A stretch of 64,000 nucleotides of DNA from Solirubrobacteraceae bacterium (lineage in GTDB: Bacteria > Actinomycetota > Thermoleophilia > Solirubrobacterales > Solirubrobacteraceae), in assembly GCA_017882445.1 (NCBI GenBank), contig JADGPK010000001.1, forward strand, positions 105,130 through 169,129, in the 5' to 3' direction. The notes beneath the pieces were generated by a model. It worked only from the letters and a program-made list of their open reading frames with translations. It was not told where the DNA came from and made no database searches. Numbering within the stretch: position 1 is the stretch's first letter; the number at the start of each line of letters is the position of its first letter. Both the position numbers and the translations under genes were made by a program. Positions 8,927-18,247 of the stretch are shown here, one piece after another.

Positions 8927-9616
8927 CTACTCCCAGCGCATCGAGCGGGGCGTGCTGCGCATGCGCAGCACGCGAGCGGGAGCGCCGGCGACGACGGCGT
9001 TCGCCGGGACCTCGCGGGTGACGACCGAGCTGGTTCCCACGACGCTGTTCTCGCCGATGCTAACCCCGCGCAGGACGCACGCCCCATAGCCCATCCAGAC
9101 GTTGTGTCCCACGCGCACATCGCGCATGTAGATCCCCTGTGAGCGGATCGGGCGCTCGACCTCTGTGACGCCATGGTCGAAGTCGATCAGCATCACCCTG
9201 TCGGCGATGATGCACTCGCGCCCGATCGAGACGTGCTGGTAGGCCGAGATGGTGCACTCCTGGCCGATCACGGTCTTGGCGCCGATGCTCACTTCTCCCT
9301 CGTGCACGCGTATCTTGCTCGCGTGTCCGATCCACGCCCAACGGCCGATTCGCAGCGTCGCGTCACGGCCGATCTCAAACTTGACGCGCGGGCAGATGAA
9401 GCAGATGCCGTCGGTCTGCAGACGCCTCCCGAAGCGGAGCTTCAGCCACACGAACCTCGCCAGCAGGCTCGCGTATCCCGGCCTGAGCATGTGATTGGCC
9501 CGCATGAAACGCGCTAGCGCGAGCGGTCCGCCGCGCAGCGGAGCGGGCGCCCCCCGCGGCTGCCCGGCGATCTCCTCGCTCGGAGTCTCGGCGGTAGGTT
9601 CGACAACGAGCGCCAT
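8927..9616 (-). CDS. hexapeptide-repeat acyltransferase (LbH)
   Basis: Repeated [LIV]GxxxxI turns, VWMGYGACVLRGVSIGENSVVGTSSVVTREVPANAVVAGAPARVLR; start ATG at 9616. Confidence 0.85.
   Translation of the reverse strand: MALVVEPTAETPSEEIAGQPRGAPAPLRGGPLALARFMRANHMLRPGYASLLARFVWLKLRFGRRLQTDGICFICPRVKFEIGRDATLRIGRWAWIGHASKIRVHEGEVSIGAKTVIGQECTISAYQHVSIGRECIIADRVMLIDFDHGVTEVERPIRSQGIYMRDVRVGHNVWMGYGACVLRGVSIGENSVVGTSSVVTREVPANAVVAGAPARVLRMRSTPRSMRWE
8950..8973. repeat. 24-bp perfect palindrome GCGTGCTGCGCATGCGCAGCACGC
   Basis: Self-complementary over 24 nt without spacer. Confidence 0.95.
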
Positions 9617-9672
9617 CGCCTGGAATCGTAAGGGACCGCCCCCCGGGGCGGCCCTGCGATGATGCGCGCTCG

Positions 9673-10659
9673 ATGACCGAGCCGTCACTCGCCCAGCGCC
9701 TGCTCAACGGCGACCGCCGCGCGCTCGCGCGCGCGATCACGCTCGTCGAGGACAACCGGCCGGAGGGCTGGGACCTCGTCCGCGAGGTCTACCCGCACAC
9801 CGGTCGCGCGGAGGTGGTGGGCTTCACAGGACCGCCGGGGGTGGGAAAGTCGACGCTGATCGGCGCGCTCACCAAGGCACGCCGGCAAGCCGGGCGAACG
9901 GTGGGGGTGCTGTCGATCGACCCGTCCTCTCCGTTCACCCACGGCGCGCTGCTGGGAGACCGCATCCGCCTGTCAGAGCACTTCCTGGACCAGGGGGTGT
10001 TCATCCGCTCGATGGCCAACCGCGGCGCCCTCGGCGGCCTGTCGGAGGCGGCGTTGCAGGCTGCCCTGCTGCTCGACGCGGCTGGGCGCCAGGACGTGTT
10101 CGTGGAGACCGTGGGGGTCGGTCAGGCGGAGATCGACATCATCGATCACGCCGACACGATCGTGCTCGTGCTGATGCCCGGGTCGGGCGACTCGATCCAG
10201 GCGCTCAAGGCCGGCGTGATGGAGATCCCCGACGTGATCGTGGTCAACAAGGCCGACCATCCGCTCACCGACACGATGATCCGCGAGATCCGTGGGGTGC
10301 TCTCGCTCGCCAATGTGGACCGCACGGCCGAGGAGGTGCGCGGCAGCTGGCGGGTGCCGATCATCAAGACCGAGGCGACCCTGGGCCACGGGATCGATGA
10401 GCTCGTGGACAGCCTGCGCGAGCACCGCGCGCACATCCTCGCCGCCGGTCAGCTCCAGGAGCGGCGCAGGCGCAACCTGCACAACGAGGTCCTGGCGATC
10501 GCCACGGCGCGCATGCGCCGGCGCCTGGAGCAGGATCTCCAGAAGGATGACGAGTTCAAGCGCCTGCTTGCCGAGGTCGTCGAGCGGCGGCTGGATCCGG
10601 CGAGCGCCGCCTCGACCCTGCTCGAGCGCGCGGCGCTGCGCGGGCAGCCCGTCGGGTAG
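9673..10659 (+). CDS. meaB: methylmalonyl-CoA mutase-associated GTPase MeaB
   Basis: GFTGPPGVGKSTLIGALTKARR, SIDPSSPFTHGALLGDRIRL, ETVGVGQAEIDI. Confidence 0.93.
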   Translation: MTEPSLAQRLLNGDRRALARAITLVEDNRPEGWDLVREVYPHTGRAEVVGFTGPPGVGKSTLIGALTKARRQAGRTVGVLSIDPSSPFTHGALLGDRIRLSEHFLDQGVFIRSMANRGALGGLSEAALQAALLLDAAGRQDVFVETVGVGQAEIDIIDHADTIVLVLMPGSGDSIQALKAGVMEIPDVIVVNKADHPLTDTMIREIRGVLSLANVDRTAEEVRGSWRVPIIKTEATLGHGIDELVDSLREHRAHILAAGQLQERRRRNLHNEVLAIATARMRRRLEQDLQKDDEFKRLLAEVVERRLDPASAASTLLERAALRGQPVG

Positions 10660-10705
10660 GCTCACCGGGGTCACTGTCAACGACGGCTTGACCCAGGAGC
10701 AACCG

Positions 10706-11152
10706 ATGGACTACATGAAACTGGTGGATAGGAGCTGGCCGGTGCTGGGCCCGCTGATGCAGGGTCACACCGCGATCTACCGCGCGAGTCACGGGCGGAT
10801 CGGTCACCGGTTTCCAGGCGCGCCGCCGATGCTGCTGCTCGACCACGTCGGAGCGAGGAGCGCCATCCGGCGAACGAGCCCGCTCGTCTACACGGAGGAT
10901 GGCGAGAATCTGATCCTCGTGGCCTCAAAGGGCGGTCATCCCAAGCATCCGGCGTGGTTCCACAACCTGTGCGCCAACCCCGACACGACCGTTCAGGTCG
11001 GATCGAGCGTCCGCAACGTCCACGCGCGTGTCGCGGACGCCGACGAGCGAGAGCGTCTGTGGCCGATGGTGGTGGCTGTCTACGGAGGCTATGAAAGCTA
11101 TCGCCGGCGCGCCGAGCGGGAGATACCGCTCGTGATCCTCGAACCGCGCTAG
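10706..11152 (+). CDS. nitroreductase/quinone reductase family (DDN-like, F420-dependent)
   Basis: YTEDGENLILVASKGGHPKHPAWFHNLCANPDTTVQVG signature. Confidence 0.85.
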   Translation: MDYMKLVDRSWPVLGPLMQGHTAIYRASHGRIGHRFPGAPPMLLLDHVGARSAIRRTSPLVYTEDGENLILVASKGGHPKHPAWFHNLCANPDTTVQVGSSVRNVHARVADADERERLWPMVVAVYGGYESYRRRAEREIPLVILEPR

Positions 11153-12312
11153 GCGCCGAGCGCCCGCGCGATCACCATCTGCTGGATCTCGTCGGTGCCC
11201 TCGCCGATCGTGAGGATCTTCGCGTCGCGGTAGAAGCGGCACACGGGGTACTCCTCGATGAAGCCGTAGCCGCCATGGATCTGGACGGCCTCCTCGGCGC
11301 AGCGCACCGCCAGGCGGCCGGTCTTCAGCTTGGCCTGGGCGGCCGTCAGGGTGAAGTTGCGTTTGGCGTCCTTCTCGAGGGCGGCCTTGTAGACGAGCAG
11401 GCGCGCGGCCGCTATCTCGCACGACATGTCCGCGAGCTTGCCCTGGATCGCCTGGAACTTCGAGATCTGCTGGCCGAACGCCCTGCGCTCCTTGGCGTAT
11501 CGCAGGGCCTCGTCGAGCGCGCCCTGGGCCAGCCCGACGCCCATCGCGGCCACGCCGATGCGCCCGATGTCGAGGATGTGCAGGAACTGCTTGAAGCCTG
11601 CGCCGCGCGGACCCAGGAGATTTTCCTCGGGCACGCGGCAGTCGGTGAAGGTCAGGGGGCGCGTGTCGGAGGCGTTCCAGCCCATCTTGCGGTAGGGCTC
11701 CCCTTGCTCGTAGCCCTCGGCGCCGTTGGGAACGATGATGTTCGAGATCTCCTTCGCTCCATCTGAGCTCTCGCCGGTGACTGCGGTGATGCACACGATC
11801 CCCGATATGTCGGTGCCGGCGTTGGTGATGAACTGCTTGGCCCCGTCGATCGTCCATTCGCCGTCGAGCAGACGCGCTCGGGTTCGCGTGTTGCCCGCGT
11901 CCGATCCCGCCTCAGGCTCGGTCAGGCCGAACGCGCCGAGCCTTTCGCCCGAGCACAGGCGCGGCATCCACTCGCGCTTCTGATCCTCGCTGCCGAACAG
12001 GTAGACAGGCTGGGTTCCCAGCGACGTGTGGGCGCACAGCGTGATTGCAACCGAGGAGTCGACCCGCGTGAGTTCCTCCACCGCGAGCGCGTACGCCAGC
12101 GTGTCCCCGCCGCCCCCGCCGTATTCCTCGGGGAAGGGAATCCCCATCAGGTTGAGCTTGCCGAGCTTCTCGACGATCTCATATGGAAACGACTTTGTCC
12201 GGTCGAGCTCCTCGGCCACCGGAGCGACCTCGCCCTCGGCGAATTCCCTGACCGTGCGCCGGATCAGCTCGTGGACAGGGGAGAGGTCGAAATCCATTGC
12301 GGGCATTCTCAC
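11149..12312 (-). CDS. acyl-CoA dehydrogenase
   Basis: AFGLTEPEAGSDAGNTRTRA, RRAFGQQISKFQAIQGKLADM, IHGGYGFIEEYPVCRFYRDAKILTIGEGTDEIQQ. Confidence 0.95.
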   Translation of the reverse strand: MRMPAMDFDLSPVHELIRRTVREFAEGEVAPVAEELDRTKSFPYEIVEKLGKLNLMGIPFPEEYGGGGGDTLAYALAVEELTRVDSSVAITLCAHTSLGTQPVYLFGSEDQKREWMPRLCSGERLGAFGLTEPEAGSDAGNTRTRARLLDGEWTIDGAKQFITNAGTDISGIVCITAVTGESSDGAKEISNIIVPNGAEGYEQGEPYRKMGWNASDTRPLTFTDCRVPEENLLGPRGAGFKQFLHILDIGRIGVAAMGVGLAQGALDEALRYAKERRAFGQQISKFQAIQGKLADMSCEIAAARLLVYKAALEKDAKRNFTLTAAQAKLKTGRLAVRCAEEAVQIHGGYGFIEEYPVCRFYRDAKILTIGEGTDEIQQMVIARALGA

Positions 12313-12339
12313 AGGTACGGTCCTCTAGCATTGCCGCGA

Positions 12340-13137
12340 GTGAGCCGCGGGCGCCTGATCCTGGACGTGCTGCGCGGCGGACGCACGTTTCGCTATGGCC
12401 CCCACCGCTCCCAGCGCGGCGACCTGCGCCTCCCGAGGGGCCCCGGGCCCCATCGGGTGATGGTCGTGATCCACGGCGGCTCCTGGCAGGCCCGCTACGG
12501 GCGGGTCGTGATGCGTGGCCTGGTCGGCGATCTCCTCAGGCGCGGCTGGGCGACCTGGAACATCGAGTACAGGCGCGTGGGCAAAGGCGGCGGCTGGCCG
12601 CACACATTCGCCGATGTCGCGGCGGCGATCGACCACCTGGCCGAGATTGCGGCTCCTCTGGACCTCGCGCGCGTGAGCGTGCTGGGCCACTCGGCCGGCG
12701 GCCACCTCGCCCTGTGGGCGGCCGCGCGGGAGAACCTGCCGCCGGGTGCGCCGGGCTTCCGCGCAGGCGGGCCGCGGGTGCGCCTGCGCCGCGCCATCTC
12801 CCAGGCCGGCGTCTGCGATCTGACCGGCGCCTACAGGCGCTGGCGCGGAGGTGGGGCCGCGAGGTTGCTGATGGGGGGCGCGCCGGATGAGCTGCCGGAT
12901 CGCTACGCCGCGGGCGATCCGCTGCGCCTGCTGCCGCTGGGCATGCCCGTTCTGCTCGTGCACGGCATCGAGGACACCACGGTCTCCGTCGAGCTCAGCC
13001 GCAGCTACGAGCGGGCGGCGTCCGCGGCCGGAGGCGAGGTCGAGCTCGTGGAGATCGCCGGCGCGGCCGGTGCGCATCGGGCCCATATAGATCCACGCGG
13101 GAACAGCTGGGCCGAGGTCGCGCGGCGGCTGGACTGA
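12340..13137 (+). CDS. alpha/beta hydrolase
   Basis: VVIHGGSWQARYG, VSVLGHSAGGHLALWAA nucleophile elbow; GTG 12340 or TTG 12331 start. Confidence 0.8.
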   Translation: MSRGRLILDVLRGGRTFRYGPHRSQRGDLRLPRGPGPHRVMVVIHGGSWQARYGRVVMRGLVGDLLRRGWATWNIEYRRVGKGGGWPHTFADVAAAIDHLAEIAAPLDLARVSVLGHSAGGHLALWAAARENLPPGAPGFRAGGPRVRLRRAISQAGVCDLTGAYRRWRGGGAARLLMGGAPDELPDRYAAGDPLRLLPLGMPVLLVHGIEDTTVSVELSRSYERAASAAGGEVELVEIAGAAGAHRAHIDPRGNSWAEVARRLD

Positions 13138-13152
13138 GGGCGGCGGCCGCGG

Positions 13153-14616
13153 TCAGGCGCCGTAGGAGCGCGCCAGCTCGACCAGCAGTCGCACGCCGTA
13201 GCCGGAGGCGCCCTTGCCGACGTACGCTCGGTCCAGGTCCCAGGCCGATCCGGCGATGTCGAGATGCGCCCAGGGGACTTCGCCGACGAAGTTCGACAGG
13301 AAGGCTCCGCCCACGATCGTGCCGGCCTTGCGTGCTTCCGGTGCGTTGTCGAGGTCGCCGTAGCGGCCCTTGAGCAGCTCGCTGTACTCGTCGTGGAGCG
13401 GCAGCCGCCAGACGATCTCCCCGCTGCGGTCTCCGGCGGCGGTGACTCGCTCAGCGAGCGCGTCGTCGTTGCTCATCAACCCGGCGTAGGTGGACCCCAG
13501 CGCGACGATCACCGCGCCGGTGAGCGTCGCCAGGTCGATGATCTGATCGGCGCCCTCGGCGACCGCGTGGCAGAGACAGTCGGCCAGCACGAGACGACCC
13601 TCGGCGTCGGTGTTGTTGACCTCGATCGTCTTGCCGTTGGCGGCCGTGACTATGTCGCCCGGCTTGATCGAGCGGCCGCTGGGCAGATTCTCGGTGGCGC
13701 CCACCACGGCCACGAGCTTGACCGGCAGCTGCAGTCGTGCGATCGCGCAGACCGCCTCGATCACGGCCGCGCCGCCGGACATGTCGAACTTCATCTCGGC
13801 CATCTTGGAGCCAGGCTTCAATGAGATCCCGCCGCTGTCGAACGTCACCGCCTTGCCGACGAAGCCCAGCGTGGGGCTGCTCGCGTGGGAACTCCTCAGG
13901 TCCTCGTAGCGGATCGTGATCAGCGCCGGCTCCTGCTCGGACCCCTGGGCGACGGCCGCGAAGGCGCCCATGCCGCGACCGATGATGGCCTCTCGCCCCT
14001 CCACCTCGACCGACAGCCCCGGGCCCTCCGCGCCGAGCGCCCTGGCATATTCGGCGAGCGCGGTCGGAGTGAGGTCGTTACCGGGCCGGTTCTGCAGATC
14101 GCGCGCCCTGTTGACGGCCTCGCCGAGGAGCGTCGCCTCCGCGACGGTCGCCTCGAGCCCGTCGGGTCCTGCGACGATCAGGTGCTCCAGGTGCTTCGGC
14201 GGGGCATCCTCTGGCCCGTTCTCCGCCGCGGACTTGTGCAGATCGAAGCGGTAATCGCTCAGGATCGTGCCCTCGACGAGCGCCGCGGCGATCGCGGGGT
14301 CGCTTCCGGAGGGAGCCTCCCAGCACAGCGTGCGCGTCGAGATCTCACGCGCCCGTGCGGCGGCCGTCGAGGCAGCCACGCGCGCGCGCTCGGGTGTGAG
14401 CTCCTTGCGTGCTCCCAACCCCACCACCAGCCAGCGTTTGCCGTCGGCGTGGGTCAGCGCGAGCGCCTTGAACGTGCGGCGGGCCTCGCCGGAGGCGAGC
14501 AGCTCCGCGAGCTCTGCGGGCGACTCCGGCGGGGCGCCCTCGTCCTCGAACACCCCAACCGCGATGGTGTCCGCATCGCTCGTCCGCGGGGGTTGGGCGA
14601 TCGAGGAGACGCGCAT
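13153..14616 (-). CDS. pepA: leucyl aminopeptidase (M17)
   Basis: FVGKAVTFDSGGISLKPGSKMAEMKFDMSGGAAV, NNTDAEGRLVLADCL. Confidence 0.94.
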   Translation of the reverse strand: MRVSSIAQPPRTSDADTIAVGVFEDEGAPPESPAELAELLASGEARRTFKALALTHADGKRWLVVGLGARKELTPERARVAASTAAARAREISTRTLCWEAPSGSDPAIAAALVEGTILSDYRFDLHKSAAENGPEDAPPKHLEHLIVAGPDGLEATVAEATLLGEAVNRARDLQNRPGNDLTPTALAEYARALGAEGPGLSVEVEGREAIIGRGMGAFAAVAQGSEQEPALITIRYEDLRSSHASSPTLGFVGKAVTFDSGGISLKPGSKMAEMKFDMSGGAAVIEAVCAIARLQLPVKLVAVVGATENLPSGRSIKPGDIVTAANGKTIEVNNTDAEGRLVLADCLCHAVAEGADQIIDLATLTGAVIVALGSTYAGLMSNDDALAERVTAAGDRSGEIVWRLPLHDEYSELLKGRYGDLDNAPEARKAGTIVGGAFLSNFVGEVPWAHLDIAGSAWDLDRAYVGKGASGYGVRLLVELARSYGA

Positions 14617-14644
14617 CGGCCGCCACGATATCCGCCCGGCGAGC

Positions 14645-14678
14645 GATCCGCCCGTGCGGCCTGTCTCGCGGGCGGATC
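14645..14678. repeat. inverted repeat GATCCGCCCG-N14-CGGGCGGATC
   Basis: 10-bp perfect arms. Confidence 0.9.
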
Positions 14679-14682
14679 CAGA

Positions 14683-14731
14683 GGCTGCGCCCGCGACTGC
14701 GCCCGCGCTACGGCCCCCCGCGGGCGCAGCC
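14683..14731. repeat. inverted repeat GGCTGCGCCCGCG...CGCGGGCGCAGCC with duplicated 5' arm
   Basis: 13-bp perfect arms; an 11-bp second copy of the left arm (14697-14707) can also pair. Confidence 0.9.
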
Positions 14732-14809
14732 TGCGGGACCTACTAAGCGGTCCACTACCATTCTCGATCTCCGTCCCTGCCTCCCGACCTACAGGAGAGA
14801 CCCGCTCCC

Positions 14810-15985
14810 ATGCCCAAGACCGTGATCCTTGGCACCGCGCGCACCCCCATCGGCAAGATGGGCGGCGGCCTGTCCACGCTGGATGCCACCGAGCTCGGCG
14901 GTCTGGCGATCGGCGCGGCTCTCGAGCGTGCCGGGGTGGAGCCCGAGCAGGTCGAACATGTGGTCGTGGGGCAGGTGCTCCAGGCCGGGCAGGGCCAGAT
15001 TCCCTCGCGCCAGGCACAGATCAAGGCGGGCATACCCAAGGAGGTCTCCTCCGAGACGATCAACAAGGTGTGCGCCTCGGGGCTGCGCGCCACGGTGATC
15101 CTCGACCAGGCGATCCGCGCCGGCGACGTCCAGATCGGCGTGGGCGCCGGCATGGAGTCGATGTCCAAGGCGCCATACCTGCTTCCGCAGGCGCGCTTCG
15201 GCTATCGCATGGGCGACGCCAAGATGCTCGACGCGATGGTCCACGACGGCCTCACCAACCCGTTCTCAGGGCGACAGATGTTCGCCGAGGCCACCGAGAT
15301 CGGCGACGGCCTGGAGATCACCCGCGCCGACCTCGATCGCTGGGCGCTGCGCTCGCACGAGCTGGCGCTCAAGGCGATCGACGAGGGGCGGATGTCGGAC
15401 GAGATCGTCGCCGTGACGGTCAAGGGGCGCAAGGGCGACACGGTCGTCGATGTCGACGAGGGCCCGCGCCGCGATACCTCGCTGGAGGTCCTCGCGAAGC
15501 TCCCCGGTCTCCTGAGCAAGGAGGGGTCGCACACCGCCGGGAACTCGCCCGGCGTCAACGACGGTGGCGGCGCGCTCGTCGTGGCCTCCGAGGAATGGGC
15601 CGCGGCGAACGGCAAGGAGGCTCTGGCCGAGATCGTGACGCACGCGCAGAGCGCAAACGACTTCGCCTACCTGGCCACCACGCCGGCGAGCGCCGCGAAG
15701 AAGGCCCTGGAGAAGGCGGGCCTGCAGCCGGGGGACATCGACGTGTGGGAGATCAACGAGGCCTTCGCCTCGGTCACGCTCAACTCGATCCGCATCCTCG
15801 GCATCGACGAGGACAGGGTGAACGTGAACGGCGGCGCCGTCGCGCTCGGCCACCCGCTCGGCGCTTCGGGGGCACGCATCCTCGGCAGCCTCCTGCTCGA
15901 GCTGCGTAGGCGTGGCGGCGGCCTCGGCTGCGCCGCGATCTGCTCGGGCGGGGGTCAGGGCGACGCGGTGATCCTCAAGGTCTAG
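14810..15985 (+). CDS. acetyl-CoA acetyltransferase (thiolase)
   Basis: INKVCASGLRA, NVNGGAVALGHPLGASGARI, CAAICSGGGQGDAVI. Confidence 0.94.
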   Translation: MPKTVILGTARTPIGKMGGGLSTLDATELGGLAIGAALERAGVEPEQVEHVVVGQVLQAGQGQIPSRQAQIKAGIPKEVSSETINKVCASGLRATVILDQAIRAGDVQIGVGAGMESMSKAPYLLPQARFGYRMGDAKMLDAMVHDGLTNPFSGRQMFAEATEIGDGLEITRADLDRWALRSHELALKAIDEGRMSDEIVAVTVKGRKGDTVVDVDEGPRRDTSLEVLAKLPGLLSKEGSHTAGNSPGVNDGGGALVVASEEWAAANGKEALAEIVTHAQSANDFAYLATTPASAAKKALEKAGLQPGDIDVWEINEAFASVTLNSIRILGIDEDRVNVNGGAVALGHPLGASGARILGSLLLELRRRGGGLGCAAICSGGGQGDAVILKV

Positions 15986-16890
15986 TGGACGCGAGCGCAA
16001 ACGGCAGCAGCGGATCCCCGCCAGGCCGGCCGCGCGGCGCGGCGTTCTTCGATCTCGACAAGACGCTCATGGCAGGCTCCTCGGGCGTCTTCTTCGCCCG
16101 CGCCGCCTATGAGACGGGAATGATCTCTCGCGGACGCCTGGTTCAGGATGTGTATGAAAACGTGCGTTTTCGCCTGCTCGGGTCGACCGATGATCGCGCC
16201 GATGAAGTGCGAAAGCGCGTTGGCGAGATGATCGCCGGTGTGCGCGTGCGCGATCTGCAGCGCCTCTCGCCGCGGGTGCTTTCGGGCGTGTTGCCGCGCC
16301 TGTATCCACAGATGCTCGAACGCGCCTATGCCCACCAGGACGCGGGCTTGCCGGTCTACATCCTCACCGCCGCATCGCAGGAGATGGCCGATCTACTCGC
16401 TCGCGTGCTCGCCTTCGACGGGGGCCTGGGCTCGCGCTCGGAGATCGTCGACGGTCGCTACACCGGCCGGCCGGCCGGCCCGTTCAACTACCGCGAGGGC
16501 AAGGTCCTCGCGATGCGCGAGCTGGTCGATCAGAAGGGCATCGAACTGGACGCGTCATACGCCTACTCGGATTCCGAGTCGGACCTGCCGATGCTGCGCG
16601 CGGTACGCCACGCGGTCGTCGTCAACCCCGACGCCGCGCTTCGGCGGATAGCCGCGGAGGAAGGCTGGGAGGTTGTGGAGCTGGATCGCCTGAGACGGCG
16701 TCTGAAGGTGCTCGCCGCGCTCGGAGCCGGCACGGCGGTCGCATCGGTGGGGAGGGTCGTGCTGGGACGTGGCGGGTCCGTGCGCGCCGGTGCGCCCCGG
16801 CCGGCGTCTGGTGGCTCACGCGCCACACAATCACGCGCGTCTGCCCGTCGCGGCGGTTCGTCCGGCTCTCGCTGCCGGCGCCGGAGATGA
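15985..16890 (+). CDS. HAD-IB family hydrolase
   Basis: [41 protein letters not shown]. Confidence 0.85.
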   Translation: MDASANGSSGSPPGRPRGAAFFDLDKTLMAGSSGVFFARAAYETGMISRGRLVQDVYENVRFRLLGSTDDRADEVRKRVGEMIAGVRVRDLQRLSPRVLSGVLPRLYPQMLERAYAHQDAGLPVYILTAASQEMADLLARVLAFDGGLGSRSEIVDGRYTGRPAGPFNYREGKVLAMRELVDQKGIELDASYAYSDSESDLPMLRAVRHAVVVNPDAALRRIAAEEGWEVVELDRLRRRLKVLAALGAGTAVASVGRVVLGRGGSVRAGAPRPASGGSRATQSRASARRGGSSGSRCRRRR

Positions 16891-16936
16891 CGACGGGACC
16901 GCCTGCAGGCGGGTTGTGCCATACGCTGGGCCGCTG

Positions 16937-17368
16937 ATGTCGTCCACCGACTCAACCAAGCAGAGCAAGATCCGCGTCGTCGTGGCCAAGCCGGGCCTCG
17001 ATGGCCATGATCGCGGCGCCAAGATCATCGCGCGTGCGCTGCGCGACGCCGGCATGGAGGTCATCTACACCGGCCTGCACCAGACGCCTGAGCAGATCGT
17101 CGAGACGGTCATCCAGGAGGATGCCGACGCGGTCGGCCTGTCGATCCTGTCGGGCGCCCACATGACGCTCGTGCCGCGCGTCGTTGAGCTCCTGCACGAG
17201 CAGGACATCGACGACGTGGTCATCACCGTCGGCGGCACGATCCCGGCGGAGGACATCCCAGAGTTGAAGAGCCTGGGCGTCGCCGAGGTGTTCACACCCG
17301 GGGCGCCCACGCAGACGATCGTCGATTTCATTCGCGGCGCCACCGGCGGGCGGGCAGCACGTCACTGA
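16937..17368 (+). CDS. cobalamin B12-binding domain protein (methylmalonyl-CoA mutase small/C-terminal type)
   Basis: [38 protein letters not shown] (DxHxxG base-off motif). Confidence 0.92.
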   Translation: MSSTDSTKQSKIRVVVAKPGLDGHDRGAKIIARALRDAGMEVIYTGLHQTPEQIVETVIQEDADAVGLSILSGAHMTLVPRVVELLHEQDIDDVVITVGGTIPAEDIPELKSLGVAEVFTPGAPTQTIVDFIRGATGGRAARH

Positions 17369-17384
17369 TTGACTCGTCAGTCAA
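17369..17384. promoter_or_regulatory. TetR-type operator-like palindrome TTGACTCGTCAGTCAA upstream of etfBA
   Basis: 6-bp perfect arms plus nested TGAC/GTCA; candidate -10 TAGGAT at 17398-17403. Confidence 0.5.
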
Positions 17385-17438
17385 CCGCTCGAAGCGGTAG
17401 GATCGCACCCAACAGACCCCAAGGAGAAGCGTGAAGAG

Positions 17439-18230
17439 ATGAAGATATGCGTCCTGGTGAAGGAGGTTCCGGACGCCGCCGTCGAGAAGAGGATCGATTC
17501 CTCGACGGGGCGCATGGACCGCAGTGGGGAGAAGAACCTCAACCCGTATGACACGCACGCCATCGAGGCGGCGATGCAGATCAGGGAGGGCGGCGTGGTG
17601 CCGGTCGAGGAGATCGTCGCGGTGACGATGGGCCCCGACAGTGCGGTGCGCGCGCTGCACAAGGCGGTCTCGCTCGGCGCCGACCGCTCGGTGCACCTCT
17701 CAGACCAGGTGGTCGCCGGCTCGGACGTGGCCGCCACCGGCTACGCGCTCGCGAAGACTCTTCAGCGCGAGAGCCCGGACCTTGTGCTGCTGGGCCAGCA
17801 GTCCGACGACGGGGAGTGCTACACGATCGGCGCGGTCGTGGCCGAGTACCTGGGCATGCCGTCGCTGACGCAGGTGATCAAGATGGACATCGACTCCGAC
17901 AGCCTGCGCTGCGAGCGTCAGGCCGAGTACGGCTACGACACCGTCCAGATCAAGATGCCGGCGGTGATCTCGGTCGGCGACGCGATCAACGAGCCGCGCT
18001 ACCCGTCGCTGAAGGCGATCATGGGCGCCAAGAAGAAGCCGCTCGACACCGTCACAGCGGCCGACGTGAGCATCGACGCCTCGAAGGTCGGCGGCGAGAA
18101 CTCGGGGGCACAGTGGGTCGCTGCCAAGGCTCCGCCGGCGAAGGCCGCGGGGGAGATCATCGAGGACGAGGACACCGGCGAGACGGTCGAAAAGATCGTC
18201 GCCTGGCTCGACGAGCGCAAGCTCATCTAA
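17439..18230 (+). CDS. etfB: electron transfer flavoprotein subunit beta
   Basis: MKICVLVKEVPDAAVEKRI, LVLLGQQSDDGECYTIGAVVAEYLGMP. Confidence 0.93.
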   Translation: MKICVLVKEVPDAAVEKRIDSSTGRMDRSGEKNLNPYDTHAIEAAMQIREGGVVPVEEIVAVTMGPDSAVRALHKAVSLGADRSVHLSDQVVAGSDVAATGYALAKTLQRESPDLVLLGQQSDDGECYTIGAVVAEYLGMPSLTQVIKMDIDSDSLRCERQAEYGYDTVQIKMPAVISVGDAINEPRYPSLKAIMGAKKKPLDTVTAADVSIDASKVGGENSGAQWVAAKAPPAKAAGEIIEDEDTGETVEKIVAWLDERKLI

Positions 18231-18247
18231 GGAGGAGCTGAACTGAA

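Noticed and set aside
16463-16478. (CCGG)4 simple palindrome in the HAD hydrolase
   Set aside because: Explained by Thr-Gly-Arg-Pro-Ala-Gly codons in a GC-rich gene; low complexity
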